A stretch of DNA of 64,000 bases from Phycisphaeraceae bacterium (lineage in GTDB: Bacteria > Planctomycetota > Phycisphaerae > Phycisphaerales > Phycisphaeraceae). The position numbers and the translations under genes were made by a program. The notes below the pieces were generated by a model, which saw nothing but the letters and a program-made list of their open reading frames with translations, had not been told where the DNA came from and did no database searches. Positions within the stretch are counted from its first letter, which is position 1. The number at the start of each line of letters is the position of its first letter. The stretch lies in the NCBI GenBank assembly GCA_002716625.1, contig PBAS01000063.1, positions 62,001 through 126,000 of the forward strand, written 5' to 3'. Below, one piece after another: positions 29,344-38,244 of the stretch.

Positions 29344-30387
29344 CTAATTCCAAGGGTTGAAGGCGTCCGGCATTTCCACTTTCAGATGAATTCCTTGGGC
29401 TTCGGAATCGGCATAACATGCCATTGCTCTCAAAAGGGGGACAAGCTTGGCATCGAGATCTAATCCGCTATCAACCAAATGAGATGTCCCGGATTCACCG
29501 ACAATTGTTCTTGAAGACAGCCCGCCCGCCAGTCCTGGCATCATCATTTTGAATAGCTTCCACGTCAAACCGTCAAACTCACCCACGGCATTACGGGAAA
29601 CCCAGTCGGCTGATGGGTCGGGGACATCAGCAGCAAGATCACCATGAATACGACACACTCGCACATGTGTATGTCCCATGTTTTCATAGATCGCCTTAAG
29701 CCATTTGCCACGTGTAATATCTCTATAAAGGTAGTGTGACAAATCGCCATTCACTTCACACGGTGCCATCTCCAAGATTCTTGCAAATGCCTGTGGATCT
29801 TCCGATATATGCCGAATGTGAGTCTCAACATAAAAGTTCATTCCCAGGTTCCATGCAGCCGTTCGCAACTGCACAATACGCTCAGCACACCAAGATAGAT
29901 AGCCTTCGTCTAACCTATAGATTCCACCGGTATTCACGAAATTAGGGTGGAGTGAAATCTGAAAGCTCACATACTCTCCACCCAGATCCTGGCCAAACCG
30001 GATTTCATCGTCCACTTTCCCCAACCATCCACATTGTCGAAGTTGATCGTCTTGCAGGAATATCGTTGAACCAAAAATACAGGAACCTGCGCGCTCGGCA
30101 GCACGTCGGGCCCGGCCTGTTAATAATGATGGCTCTGCACCGGGGAAATAATTCCTCCCGCGCAAAAAACGCTGGTTGATCTCAACTCCATCATAGCCAG
30201 CCACATTGACATGGTTAAACAGAGCATCAAGATCACGTGTCCGATGATCATCTACACTCAGCGGCCACTCACCAAGGGCAACTCGATGATGGTGCGCTAA
30301 AGATTTGTTGTACCCGAGGGGCATAAATACTAATCCCGATAATAACTCTGACCGCGTCGATAGGCCCCTTATCGACGCTGTTTGCAT
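29344..30387 (-). CDS. Sugar phosphate isomerase/epimerase-like TIM barrel
   Basis: A 347-residue protein of the AP endonuclease 2/xylose isomerase-like TIM-barrel family. GYDGVEINQRF marks an early strand; NFYVETHIRHI and CEVNGDLSHYLYRD carry the acidic and His metal ligands; RVCRIHGD follows. Members act on sugars or inositols, substrate unassignable here. The start is uncertain: ATG 30387 is used; an in-frame ATG at 30324 would drop a hydrophobic-leaning lead. It is the last gene before the strong terminator of the upstream gene. Confidence 0.7.
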   Translation of the reverse strand: MQTASIRGLSTRSELLSGLVFMPLGYNKSLAHHHRVALGEWPLSVDDHRTRDLDALFNHVNVAGYDGVEINQRFLRGRNYFPGAEPSLLTGRARRAAERAGSCIFGSTIFLQDDQLRQCGWLGKVDDEIRFGQDLGGEYVSFQISLHPNFVNTGGIYRLDEGYLSWCAERIVQLRTAAWNLGMNFYVETHIRHISEDPQAFARILEMAPCEVNGDLSHYLYRDITRGKWLKAIYENMGHTHVRVCRIHGDLAADVPDPSADWVSRNAVGEFDGLTWKLFKMMMPGLAGGLSSRTIVGESGTSHLVDSGLDLDAKLVPLLRAMACYADSEAQGIHLKVEMPDAFNPWN

Positions 30388-30474
30388 AGTTCTTGATTCA
30401 CATCAACATGGAATTTTGACCACCGGTATTCCATGTCACCAATATGCTGCTTCCTGAAAAATTTCTCCAAGAAA

Positions 30475-30503
30475 AATCCCCCTACCGGCAAGGCAGGGGG
30501 ATT
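30475..30503 (-). terminator. Rho-independent terminator after the Spy-like gene
   Basis: AATCCCCCT (30475-30483) pairs perfectly with AGGGGGATT (30495-30503). On minus, the right arm is followed by TTTTTC, the U-tract side of a terminator for the Spy/CpxP gene ending at 30537. Confidence 0.8.
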
Positions 30504-30536
30504 ATGATGAGGAATAATTCGGCTTATACGAATCGC

Positions 30537-31184
30537 TTATCCGGCAAATGCCTGATCATCAACCAACGGTCCTTCATTCTCAAACTCATCCATCTGGCCT
30601 CGCCGATACTGACGATGCCGCATGGCTCCATCACCAGGAGGTCGCCTATGCACATCCCGGGACCGATGGCGTTTCTGCATCTGACTACGCAATTGTTGCC
30701 ACTTGTCCGATCCGATAAGTGATCGAATCTGTAATAGCTGCCCAACATCCGACTTGCGGAGTGCTATCTGTGCCTGGCCTGACTTTTCAATCGCAGTCAT
30801 TATCTGTTCCTGTGGGGGCTCGGCAGAACCCAGGAGGTGGTGCACCTCAAGCTTGGCCTGTGCAACATCAGCGCGAAGTGCAATTTGGTTCTTTTTTGCC
30901 TCAAAGTGAATTTCCTTGATAGATTCGACTTGGCTGGTGCTCAACCCCAATTCTTCGGCAAACTCACTGTCATGCAAAAGCCGACCAATCAACCGTTCGC
31001 TCTTGTGACCACCCTGTTTTTTCATTCCGTCACGCATCCCCATTTTTGAGGTCTCGGGACCAGAAAATCCATCGCGTCCGGAAGTTCCGGGTGGGCCTGA
31101 TCTACCAGGGCCAGGCTTGGCCACCACGACGCCCGCGAAAATCAAACTGAGTGCAACCGCTGAAAGTAACATGTGCCTTGTCAT
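30537..31184 (-). CDS. Periplasmic Spy/CpxP-family protein
   Basis: A 215-residue exported protein. The signal peptide ends at VVVAK; a Gly/Pro-rich stretch (PGPGRSGPPGTSG) precedes a long helical region with ELGLSTSQVESIKEIHFEAKKNQIALRADV and a second helix pair, the pattern of the LTxxQ-motif Spy/CpxP/CnrX group. These act as periplasmic chaperones or metal/stress sensors. The C-terminus is basic and His/Arg-rich (KRHRSRDVHRRPPG), perhaps metal-binding. It is divergent from the ECF sigma operon, pointing to a common stress circuit, and ends in its own terminator. Confidence 0.75.
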   Translation of the reverse strand: MTRHMLLSAVALSLIFAGVVVAKPGPGRSGPPGTSGRDGFSGPETSKMGMRDGMKKQGGHKSERLIGRLLHDSEFAEELGLSTSQVESIKEIHFEAKKNQIALRADVAQAKLEVHHLLGSAEPPQEQIMTAIEKSGQAQIALRKSDVGQLLQIRSLIGSDKWQQLRSQMQKRHRSRDVHRRPPGDGAMRHRQYRRGQMDEFENEGPLVDDQAFAG

Positions 31185-31370
31185 TACAGATCTCCTTAAA
31201 ATATCTATTCAAAGATCAATTTCGTCATCAATCCACATGGGAAAACGGTATACCGAGGTCTTAATCCTCCCCGGCAGGGCTTTTTACTTTCATCTGGTGG
31301 CAAAAATGCATCTGGTATCTTCCAGTTTGCACTTGCCCTGTATCTGCTATGTGCGTCCAAGGCCCATTGG

Positions 31371-31408
31371 GGTTACAGATCATGCAAAAAATACATTAGG
31401 ATGTAACC
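31371..31408. promoter_or_regulatory. Inverted repeat in the divergent Spy/ECF-sigma promoter region
   Basis: GGTTACA (31371-31377) and TGTAACC (31402-31408) form a perfect 7-bp inverted repeat with a 24-base spacer, about 53-90 bases upstream of the sigma-factor start. The spacing suits an operator half-site pair, but a chance occurrence cannot be excluded. Confidence 0.3.
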
Positions 31409-31460
31409 AAATCACCATCTCCGACCACTATGACTACAGAAGAAAACAACGGAACCGGAA

Positions 31461-32018
31461 GTGCACACAGATGACAGGGAAAACATCAAAGCAACGTTGG
31501 CTGGCGATGGGGAGGCCTATGCTCGACTAATCAGCCGATATCAGGACAAGATCGGCACCCGAATGTGGCATTTCACACGGGATCAAGGTATATGGGAGGA
31601 ACTAGTTCAAGATGTGTTCGTTGAAGCTTATACAAGCCTGCGTGGATTTAAAGGCAAAGCCCCCTTTGGACATTGGCTTAACCGGATTGCCACACGCGTG
31701 GGGTATCGTTTCTGGAAGAAACGCGACACGACCAATCAGACTTCCCATCTGGACGAGTCCACAGAGCACAAAATTGCGGCGCCGACTTCTGCTTCCGAAG
31801 ATATCTCGCCCAAAGAGGCGGCTGATCTTATTCACTCTCAACTGGCTCAACTGCCGCCAAGAGACCGATTGGTGCTTAGCTTGATTTATCTCGAACAGGC
31901 TTCCATTGCGGAGGCTGCACAACTCAGTGGCTGGAGTCAGAGCATGGTAAAAGTCCAGGCCTATCGCGCACGAAAGAAGTTGAAGCGGCTTCTGGAAAAG
32001 GAGCAGAAAAATGACTGA
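31461..32018 (+). CDS. ECF-type RNA polymerase sigma factor
   Basis: A 185-residue sigma-70-family protein with region 2 (LVQDVFVEAYTSLRGFKGKAPFGHWLNRIA, i.e. the LxxDVFxxA and FxxWLxxIA motifs) and region 4 (LPPRDRLVLSLIYLEQASIAEAAQLSGWSQSMVKVQAYRARKKL). There is no region 1 or 3, so it belongs to the extracytoplasmic-function group. A GTG at 31461 gives the start; a TGA lies upstream in frame and no ATG fits. The downstream membrane gene overlaps its stop by eight bases, as anti-sigma genes often do. Operon head, divergent from the Spy gene. Confidence 0.88.
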   Translation: MHTDDRENIKATLAGDGEAYARLISRYQDKIGTRMWHFTRDQGIWEELVQDVFVEAYTSLRGFKGKAPFGHWLNRIATRVGYRFWKKRDTTNQTSHLDESTEHKIAAPTSASEDISPKEAADLIHSQLAQLPPRDRLVLSLIYLEQASIAEAAQLSGWSQSMVKVQAYRARKKLKRLLEKEQKND

Positions 32019-32262
32019 CCTGACTACGTTCAAAACACATGCCGCGATCGCCAGACATGACCCACCGCCGTCTATTAATATCGTCAACCAAGTACTTGCC
32101 CAGTTGGACCAGGAACCACCGGCATCAGCATTCCGTAATCCGTACCTACAGCTATCTTTGGCAGCAAGCCTGGCTGCTTGCATTGCCGTGCTAACCACGA
32201 TACCTATCTGGTCATCATGGCAAGATCCAATGGTTCACTATCTCGTTGCGTTTAATATATAA
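32011..32262 (+). CDS. Short single-TM protein, candidate anti-sigma factor (CnrY-like)
   Basis: An 83-residue protein with about 45 cytoplasmic residues, one membrane segment (LQLSLAASLAACIAVLTTIPI) and a short outside tail. Overlap of its ATG with the sigma-factor stop makes co-translation likely. The size and topology are those of CnrY/NccY-like anti-sigma factors. There is no zinc motif of the ZAS type. The function is inferred from context alone. Confidence 0.55.
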   Translation: MTDLTTFKTHAAIARHDPPPSINIVNQVLAQLDQEPPASAFRNPYLQLSLAASLAACIAVLTTIPIWSSWQDPMVHYLVAFNI

Positions 32263-32272
32263 CATTGGCTCT

Positions 32273-32989
32273 ATGACAGAACACGAAACATCTTCGCCTG
32301 ATTCTCCACCACCGCGTGAACTCCGACAGGTACCGCGACGGTGGCCGATCGTGGCTGCCGTTCTGATGCTGTTTGTAAGTGGTGGCGTGCTTGGTGGTGT
32401 CGGGGGGGCATTGATCATTCATCGCCAGGTGGTTCATGCTATTGACAACCCCAATCTCATTAGCGATCGAATCCACAAAAGGATCCGCGGTGAACTTGGG
32501 CTAAGCAATGAACAAGGGAAAACGATTGCTGGAATCCTCAAGAACCACCAAAAAAAAATGAAGGAATATCGAACACAGCAAATGAAGAGTATAAATCAGG
32601 AGGTTGCGAAACTTCTGACGGATGATCAGTTTGAACGATGGCAAATACACCTTGAAAGTATCAACAAAAAGAAATTTGGGTTTCCGAAATTTGAACGACA
32701 CAACCACCTGCGGCGACCTCATCGAAGCAATGGGGCACACGGCAAATTTAGTCCAGTGGAAAAGAGAGATCCCTTTCCACCCATCAGCCATCTTCAAAAT
32801 AACTTCCAACTTGCAGACCGGAATAAAGATGCCCAACTGTCAATTAAAGAATTTATCGCCGGCCAGGATATTTATGGGCCGCTACCGAAAAGACTTTTTT
32901 CTCGACTGGATATTGACAAAGATGCCCATATCACACAGATGGAGATCGAAATCTATATGGATAGTCGAAGACGCAAACCCAAACGTTGA
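32273..32989 (+). CDS. Membrane-anchored Spy-like protein with an EF-hand pair
   Basis: A 238-residue protein: basic N-terminus, one TM (IVAAVLMLFVSGGVLGGVGGAL), a periplasmic helical domain of the Spy/CnrX type (GLSNEQGKTIAGIL ... LTDDQFERW, the LTxxQ motif), then two EF-hand loops, DRNKDAQLSIKEF and DIDKDAHITQMEI, with Asp/Asn at the calcium-binding positions. CnrX is a Spy-like metal sensor upstream of an anti-sigma factor, and the same order sigma, short anti-sigma, Spy-like appears here. Calcium sensing is a plausible but untested addition. The ATG at 32273 (MTEHETS) fits better than an in-frame ATG at 32246. Confidence 0.65.
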   Translation: MTEHETSSPDSPPPRELRQVPRRWPIVAAVLMLFVSGGVLGGVGGALIIHRQVVHAIDNPNLISDRIHKRIRGELGLSNEQGKTIAGILKNHQKKMKEYRTQQMKSINQEVAKLLTDDQFERWQIHLESINKKKFGFPKFERHNHLRRPHRSNGAHGKFSPVEKRDPFPPISHLQNNFQLADRNKDAQLSIKEFIAGQDIYGPLPKRLFSRLDIDKDAHITQMEIEIYMDSRRRKPKR

Positions 32990-33024
32990 AATCAGGCAAG
33001 ACCTAGTGAAAGCCCACTATAATC

Positions 33025-33585
33025 GTGCACTTCAATTCCAAACAACCCGCATTTACGCTACTTGAACTGCTTGTAGTTATCTCGATCATGGCGATCCTGA
33101 CAGGCATCCTCTTGCCCTCTTTATCCAAGATGCGTGAAACGGCGATGAAAACCGTCTGCGCTTCGAATTTACGCCAGATCGGCATTGCTATTGAGGCCTA
33201 TGTGCAGGAGAACCAGCAGACTTACCCTGTCGCTCGCTATATGCCTGATCCCTTTCTATCTATATTTAAAGATGATCCGGGGTTACCGGATGCTCTTGAA
33301 CATGAAATGCCGACCAACAGTGAGGTTTATGCCTGCCCAGGTGATGATGGCCAAGTGTTCAACCGGGCAGGCACCAGCTACACCTACAATGCCAGTCTGG
33401 CAGGACAAACATTGGATAAGACATGGTTTTCCCGGTGGGTTAAGTTTGATAAACCCAAGATACCTGTTGCCTATGATTGTGACGGTAATAACTTCTTGCT
33501 ATTCGGGAACGAAACCATCACAGTCCCGCCATTTCATACACTGCGTAACTTACTTTTTGCCGATGGTCGGGTGGGAAACTATTAA
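33025..33585 (+). CDS. Type II/IV pseudopilin-like protein with DUF1559-type end
   Basis: A 186-residue protein starting with the prepilin motif FTLLELLVVISIMAILTGILLPSL (cleavage before Phe), then a soluble domain ending in LLFADGRVGNY, the H-x(8-9)-Asp-Gly C-terminal motif common in Planctomycetota pseudopilins. The initiation codon is GTG 33025 after no convincing ribosome site. Genes of this kind are usually scattered; being the fourth gene of a sigma-factor operon is unusual and suggests regulated secretion or surface assembly. Confidence 0.75.
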   Translation: MHFNSKQPAFTLLELLVVISIMAILTGILLPSLSKMRETAMKTVCASNLRQIGIAIEAYVQENQQTYPVARYMPDPFLSIFKDDPGLPDALEHEMPTNSEVYACPGDDGQVFNRAGTSYTYNASLAGQTLDKTWFSRWVKFDKPKIPVAYDCDGNNFLLFGNETITVPPFHTLRNLLFADGRVGNY

Positions 33586-33605
33586 TCAAGCCGAGGCAAT
33601 CAATC

Positions 33606-34199
33606 ATGACCGGTAAAACATCTACCAGGAAACGCACTGTCGTCTATATTTTAGTTATCTCTGGCATCAGCACGCTAGGATGGGGCGGATACCAAGCTAT
33701 GCAGCAACTGCCGCCGCCATGGCCAACAACCCCCGAAGAAGCTTTGGCCGTGATTGATTCATCACGCTATGACCGACTACCGGAATACCGGCAACGCGAG
33801 TATCGCATACAGGCTGGAATACTGCTCAAAAAGATGCCCCAGGAGAAGCGTAGAGAAATATTTCGAAGTAACAACCAAATGCATGGAAAACTCAGAGAAG
33901 TATTCCGAGAACAAATGGTTCAGAAAGCGATTGATTTTGCCAATGCTGACCTGCAACAACGAGAAGTCTTAATCGACATGGCGATCAACGAATGGAATAG
34001 AAAACGTGGTCAACACATCAAACAAGGTAGGAAGCAACGTGGAAACAAGTCGGCTACCGATCCACATCGCAATGAACGCCTCGCAAAATTCAAAGATCAT
34101 CTTCAGAACCGGTTCCAGCACGGCAACCCACAGGAGAACGCATTGATCGGCGAATATTTCCGTGCCATCAAACGGCGGCACAAACAGCCGCAGTCATAG
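33606..34199 (+). CDS. Hypothetical single-TM protein of the sigma operon
   Basis: A 197-residue protein with one N-terminal TM (VYILVISGISTLGWGGYQAM), a Pro-rich linker (QLPPPWPTTPEEA) and a long helical, highly charged domain that ends in a run of basic residues. GAGG nine bases upstream supports ATG 33606. I do not recognise the family. The charged helices could pack against the Spy-like neighbour, but that is speculation. It is the last gene of the operon. Confidence 0.55.
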   Translation: MTGKTSTRKRTVVYILVISGISTLGWGGYQAMQQLPPPWPTTPEEALAVIDSSRYDRLPEYRQREYRIQAGILLKKMPQEKRREIFRSNNQMHGKLREVFREQMVQKAIDFANADLQQREVLIDMAINEWNRKRGQHIKQGRKQRGNKSATDPHRNERLAKFKDHLQNRFQHGNPQENALIGEYFRAIKRRHKQPQS

Positions 34200-34288
34200 C
34201 AGCCCTGCAAGCCATCAGGTGATGGTAATACAGCCAACACTCTAAAGCCCCCTACAAGACGATCATATGCCCACCAGACCTGAGAGGC

Positions 34289-34714
34289 TCAAGTTTGGTT
34301 ATGGCCTAAATATTCTGGCATCCGGCGAGGCTTTCCCCCGCCATCGACACATACCAATGTCGACTCCGCACTTGCAAGCAACTCTTCCCCGCGAATGATG
34401 GAGTAATGATGGTTGAGTGTCTTCCCTGAACGGCTATTGGCATAATGACCAGCCACTTCTGCCCGGACCACTAAGACATCGTCATATCTTGCTGGCCGGC
34501 GGAAACGCATGTTCAGTCGTGCAACAACAAAATGAACCCCCTCGGCTTCTAAATCTTTGTACGCACTTCCCTGGCAGCGAAGTAATTCCGTCCGCGCCAG
34601 CTCAAACCAGATTGGATAGACGCTATGGTGTACCACGCCCATCGGATCGCACTCATGATACCGAACCCGTACCTTCACGCGTGCATTTTTAATTGATCTG
34701 TCGCAGGTATTCAT
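34289..34714 (-). CDS. Acyl-CoA thioesterase, hot-dog fold (YbgC/FadM-like)
   Basis: A 4HBT-family thioesterase of about 141 residues. VRVRYHECDPMGVVHHSVYPIWFELAR carries the catalytic Asp of the hot-dog family (DPMGVVHH). The ATG at 34714 overlaps the upstream HEAT gene by 26 bases; a GTG at 34678, immediately after the HEAT stop, would match the usual family start (VKVRVRYHE). The frame is open upstream to 34786 but lies inside HEAT coding sequence. Substrate not predictable. Confidence 0.78.
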   Translation of the reverse strand: MNTCDRSIKNARVKVRVRYHECDPMGVVHHSVYPIWFELARTELLRCQGSAYKDLEAEGVHFVVARLNMRFRRPARYDDVLVVRAEVAGHYANSRSGKTLNHHYSIIRGEELLASAESTLVCVDGGGKPRRMPEYLGHNQT

Positions 34715-36569
34715 CCTCTGAAACATCATCCAGCGGTTGGAGAAACCAGTGTCGGTCTGGCTCATATTGGGGACCGATTGGAGCAAGAGTTACGCCTGTC
34801 AGCCTCATCACTGACCAACGCGTTGCGCCACCAATGTCAATATCATGTCGCCCATTCTCATAAAATTCTTGTAGTGTCCCAAGATGGACCTTGGCACCCA
34901 TTCGGCCCAACGCAATTGCCGCCTGTCGGCGGACCTCGGTACATTCCGGATAGAGACCACGATAATCCTGAAGACGCCCAAGAAATGCGGAAGCTAATGT
35001 CTGGTCCGATTGGTCCTCATAGAAATACCCCAAAGACCATACCGCCGCAGCACGACCAATCGTTAAAACAAGTTTCGGCACCTGATCACGCAGCAGAGGT
35101 TCCGCTGGCCAATATTGCGTAATGCCAAATAACATGTTCAATTGCGCCATCTGCCCGTCCAAATCCCAAGGCTGGATCATGCCTGCACTAACCACGGTAG
35201 GTGTATCTGGATCCTGCTGCCAGGCGAAGGCTTGTACTGCATATTGCCTTATAGCTTCTAACGAGCTCTTTAATGCCAACTTGCGTAGTGCCCATCCTAC
35301 TGAAAGACGAACCCGCCGGTCAGGATACCCAAGTAGTTCAATCAATCGATCTGCAGCAGGCTCGTGATCAATTGCACCTAAAACTCGTGCGGCCTGCTCA
35401 AACCGCCGCCATTCATCATCCAATGATTGCCCCGCCGACAGCTGCTGCATTGCCACTTCGTGGACTGCTTGCCGAAGTGCTGGAATTTGGCCTTTGTCAA
35501 TTAATCCCCGACGCACATATGTCCTTACCTTTGGGTTGCGATCATTCGACATCGGTCCCAGCAATACAATGGCCCGAGGCGTTTCCTGAGCGAGGACCGC
35601 CTCTGCAGCTAGACGGCGCAAAGTAGCATCCTCACTGGACAGGTATTTGTCGGCAACTGATTCCAGTAACTGCGGGTCAACCACAAGCAGGCGTCGCATG
35701 GCGATCGCGCACACTGCTGGTTCTTGATCACGCGCCAATATCTGCAATAGGGATTCTGCTCCCTGATGTTTTGCTAGCACATGTACGGCAAGTAAACGCT
35801 CAACCACACTGCCCATCATCAAGCCTTGTGCCACCGATACGTTGCCCGACGTAATGATCTCGCCGAGTGCCGATGCTGCAACCAGACGTAGTGGTATGTG
35901 AACCTGATCATCAGTAACCAACGAAATCAATAACGGCGCGGCTGGCTCATGATCAACCATCTGCAGTGAGTGAATGGCAGAGATGCGGCTTGCCAGAAGG
36001 GCCGTTGGATCGGCCAGTCGCCGCATCCATTGCTCGAGTGCAGCATCAACCCGCCATTCAGCAAGCACCGGGTCTGTTAAGAGGATCATCGCCAGCTGGT
36101 CATCCATCTTTTGCTGGGCCGCAAGCAACTGAGCACTACTCTGTCGTGCGTCACACCGAATCAATGCCTCTGCCGCTGCCATGCGAACAAGCCGATTCGG
36201 ATCAGCAACCAGTGCTTTGGTCAATGGATCCACAAGATCAGACAGTCCGGGCATGCCGCGTTCGGCAGATCGACCGAACGCCTGAATTGCCTGCAATCGA
36301 GTCTCTACATCCTGTTGCTCCAACGCCTGCTGCCAAAGTGACTTAAGACCGGGATGAAATGTACGAATGATTGCATATGTTGGCAGATAGGGATCTTCAT
36401 ACATCGGCCAATCTAGGTCACCATTTATTGATGGTTTTCCACCTCGGTGTTCCGTTGACCATGATGAAACAACCCCACGAGCAACCTGCTGCGCCTGCGC
36501 CGTATCCACCGGTAATGCGATGGAGCCCATCAAAATTGCCATGCCCAGAGTTTGATAACGCACCAACAT
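34689..36569 (-). CDS. Exported HEAT-repeat protein
   Basis: A 626-residue protein with an N-terminal signal (MAILMGSIALPVDTAQAQ) and about eight HEAT-like alpha-helical repeats (e.g. ADPNRLVRMAAAEALIR and IELLGYPDRRVRLSVGWALRKLAL). HEAT solenoids mediate protein contacts; no enzyme domain is visible. A TonB or cytochrome function is not indicated. It sits ten bases after the ABC permease and is probably the last or second-last gene of the exporter transcript; its start could be ATG 36569 or the nearby upstream ATG. Confidence 0.7.
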   Translation of the reverse strand: MLVRYQTLGMAILMGSIALPVDTAQAQQVARGVVSSWSTEHRGGKPSINGDLDWPMYEDPYLPTYAIIRTFHPGLKSLWQQALEQQDVETRLQAIQAFGRSAERGMPGLSDLVDPLTKALVADPNRLVRMAAAEALIRCDARQSSAQLLAAQQKMDDQLAMILLTDPVLAEWRVDAALEQWMRRLADPTALLASRISAIHSLQMVDHEPAAPLLISLVTDDQVHIPLRLVAASALGEIITSGNVSVAQGLMMGSVVERLLAVHVLAKHQGAESLLQILARDQEPAVCAIAMRRLLVVDPQLLESVADKYLSSEDATLRRLAAEAVLAQETPRAIVLLGPMSNDRNPKVRTYVRRGLIDKGQIPALRQAVHEVAMQQLSAGQSLDDEWRRFEQAARVLGAIDHEPAADRLIELLGYPDRRVRLSVGWALRKLALKSSLEAIRQYAVQAFAWQQDPDTPTVVSAGMIQPWDLDGQMAQLNMLFGITQYWPAEPLLRDQVPKLVLTIGRAAAVWSLGYFYEDQSDQTLASAFLGRLQDYRGLYPECTEVRRQAAIALGRMGAKVHLGTLQEFYENGRHDIDIGGATRWSVMRLTGVTLAPIGPQYEPDRHWFLQPLDDVSEDEYLRQIN

Positions 36570-36579
36570 ACAACATCCG

Positions 36580-38244
36580 TTACTGTGGTTTTGTCAGCTG
36601 CCAAATGCGAAACAACAAGGTCCCCAGACAAACCAGACAAAGAACGCCCATGATCTGCCAATTGGCCGGTACCAGATGGTATTCATCAAATCCAGGCGCC
36701 TCAATCAAACTCAATGCTGCCGCTAGAGGATTCGTTTTCATGACAGCTTCCGTGATGCTGTGTGTAAACGTGTCTCCTCGCCCAACCCAAACCAGCATCG
36801 TTCCCGCAACGAAGCACACCAAGACGGTATAAGCCGTCGCAGTGGCAGCTGCTGTCCGCTTGAAGAAGCTACTGATGGTTGCCGTAACGAGTAGCGCAAA
36901 AATAGCCGTAAATACCATCGTGATGACCACATGCGTAATGACTTGGGTGGCCGAGGTATCAATCTGAACTATGACCGCATACCCCGGCAACGTGGCGACC
37001 AGTAATAACAATAGTGGCCAGACAACACTTGCGAGTTTGCCCACAAGGATTTTAATTGCAGATAGAGGTGTTATCTGCAGCAACTGCCATCCACCGGACT
37101 CACGTTCACCACTGATCAAACCACTGGCAAGGCTGGGGGTCATCAAAATCAGTAATACCATCTGCAGGATGACCAGAATCGTCCCGATCACATCAACACC
37201 CCGCCAGATCGTACTTTGTGCACACACCATCGGCAGCGCCAAGGAAAGGATAACGCAAACCCCAACCAGCCGCATCATCCAATGAGCTCGACCAAATCGA
37301 CGCGTACGAAACTCCTTGACCAGAACTGGATTCGTCAGTGGCCCGATCAATCCGGTACGTCGCTTGGGATCAAAAAACCACAGAAATACTACGCGTCGCA
37401 ATACTCTAACTGCAGTACTTTGCTCATCCGTCACCTTGCCCGCCGGTCGCGGCCGATCAAACAGGCGAACATCCAATCTTCTAGCTGTCCAACCGATTAA
37501 AAACACGGACAAGACCAAAGAACTGACCGCATATCCCTGTGCAAAATTGACGGGAGTACGAATTCCGGCCGCACCAATCCCCCCCTGCCCTGTTGCTTGC
37601 ATCATCGCCGGAATTGGTGAAAGGCACCGGATCTGATTGGTGATCCTGTGTAATTGCGGTATGTACGAATCAATGGTTAAGAGCTGCGGTCCCAACGACA
37701 CAAGAAACAGTAGAAGTACTAATCCATAAGTAATGCGGAGTGCCGAATCGGATGTTCCTGCATAACTAGATACACACAGTCCCAGTGCAGACAGCTGCAA
37801 CGCCATAAGGCCCAGAATCCCATAGATCAACAGGAGCTGATGCTGCAAATCAACCCCACCCATCACAATACACGCCCCAGCAGCGGGCAAACTCAACACT
37901 AACAAAATGAGTATGAAACCAAGTACACCAACAAGCTTGCCCCCGAGAATGGACCACCGATTCATTGGCGAGTTGAGCAACAGTTCCAATGTCCGCCGCT
38001 GACGTTCGGTGACAATGCTAGTTGCAGGAAACGCTGGCGCCAGCAGCATTACTGCTGCCATCAACCCGTATGCAACAACACGCACAACTTGTTGGGCAGC
38101 TGCACCCGAAAGGTCAACCACTGCATCACTGGGCCATTTGATCAGAACCAGAACCGTTAATAGGAAAATGAAACCCAGTTGCAAACCAAAGGCTCGCCGT
38201 GTACGCAGAGCTCCAATGAGTTCTCGCTGAATGATGGGGTTCAT
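36580..38244 (-). CDS. ABC-2 type transporter permease, two halves fused
   Basis: A 554-residue membrane protein that looks like two ABC-2 permease modules joined end to end. Each half begins with the family motif for the coupling helix (NPIIQRELIGALRTRRAFG and NPVLVKEFRTRRFGRAH) and has about six membrane spans. The ATG at 38244 overlaps the ATPase stop as TGATG; TTG 38247 is less likely. A single fused permease with one ATPase subunit would form a pseudo-symmetric exporter. The substrate is unknown. Confidence 0.8.
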   Translation of the reverse strand: MNPIIQRELIGALRTRRAFGLQLGFIFLLTVLVLIKWPSDAVVDLSGAAAQQVVRVVAYGLMAAVMLLAPAFPATSIVTERQRRTLELLLNSPMNRWSILGGKLVGVLGFILILLVLSLPAAGACIVMGGVDLQHQLLLIYGILGLMALQLSALGLCVSSYAGTSDSALRITYGLVLLLFLVSLGPQLLTIDSYIPQLHRITNQIRCLSPIPAMMQATGQGGIGAAGIRTPVNFAQGYAVSSLVLSVFLIGWTARRLDVRLFDRPRPAGKVTDEQSTAVRVLRRVVFLWFFDPKRRTGLIGPLTNPVLVKEFRTRRFGRAHWMMRLVGVCVILSLALPMVCAQSTIWRGVDVIGTILVILQMVLLILMTPSLASGLISGERESGGWQLLQITPLSAIKILVGKLASVVWPLLLLLVATLPGYAVIVQIDTSATQVITHVVITMVFTAIFALLVTATISSFFKRTAAATATAYTVLVCFVAGTMLVWVGRGDTFTHSITEAVMKTNPLAAALSLIEAPGFDEYHLVPANWQIMGVLCLVCLGTLLFRIWQLTKPQ

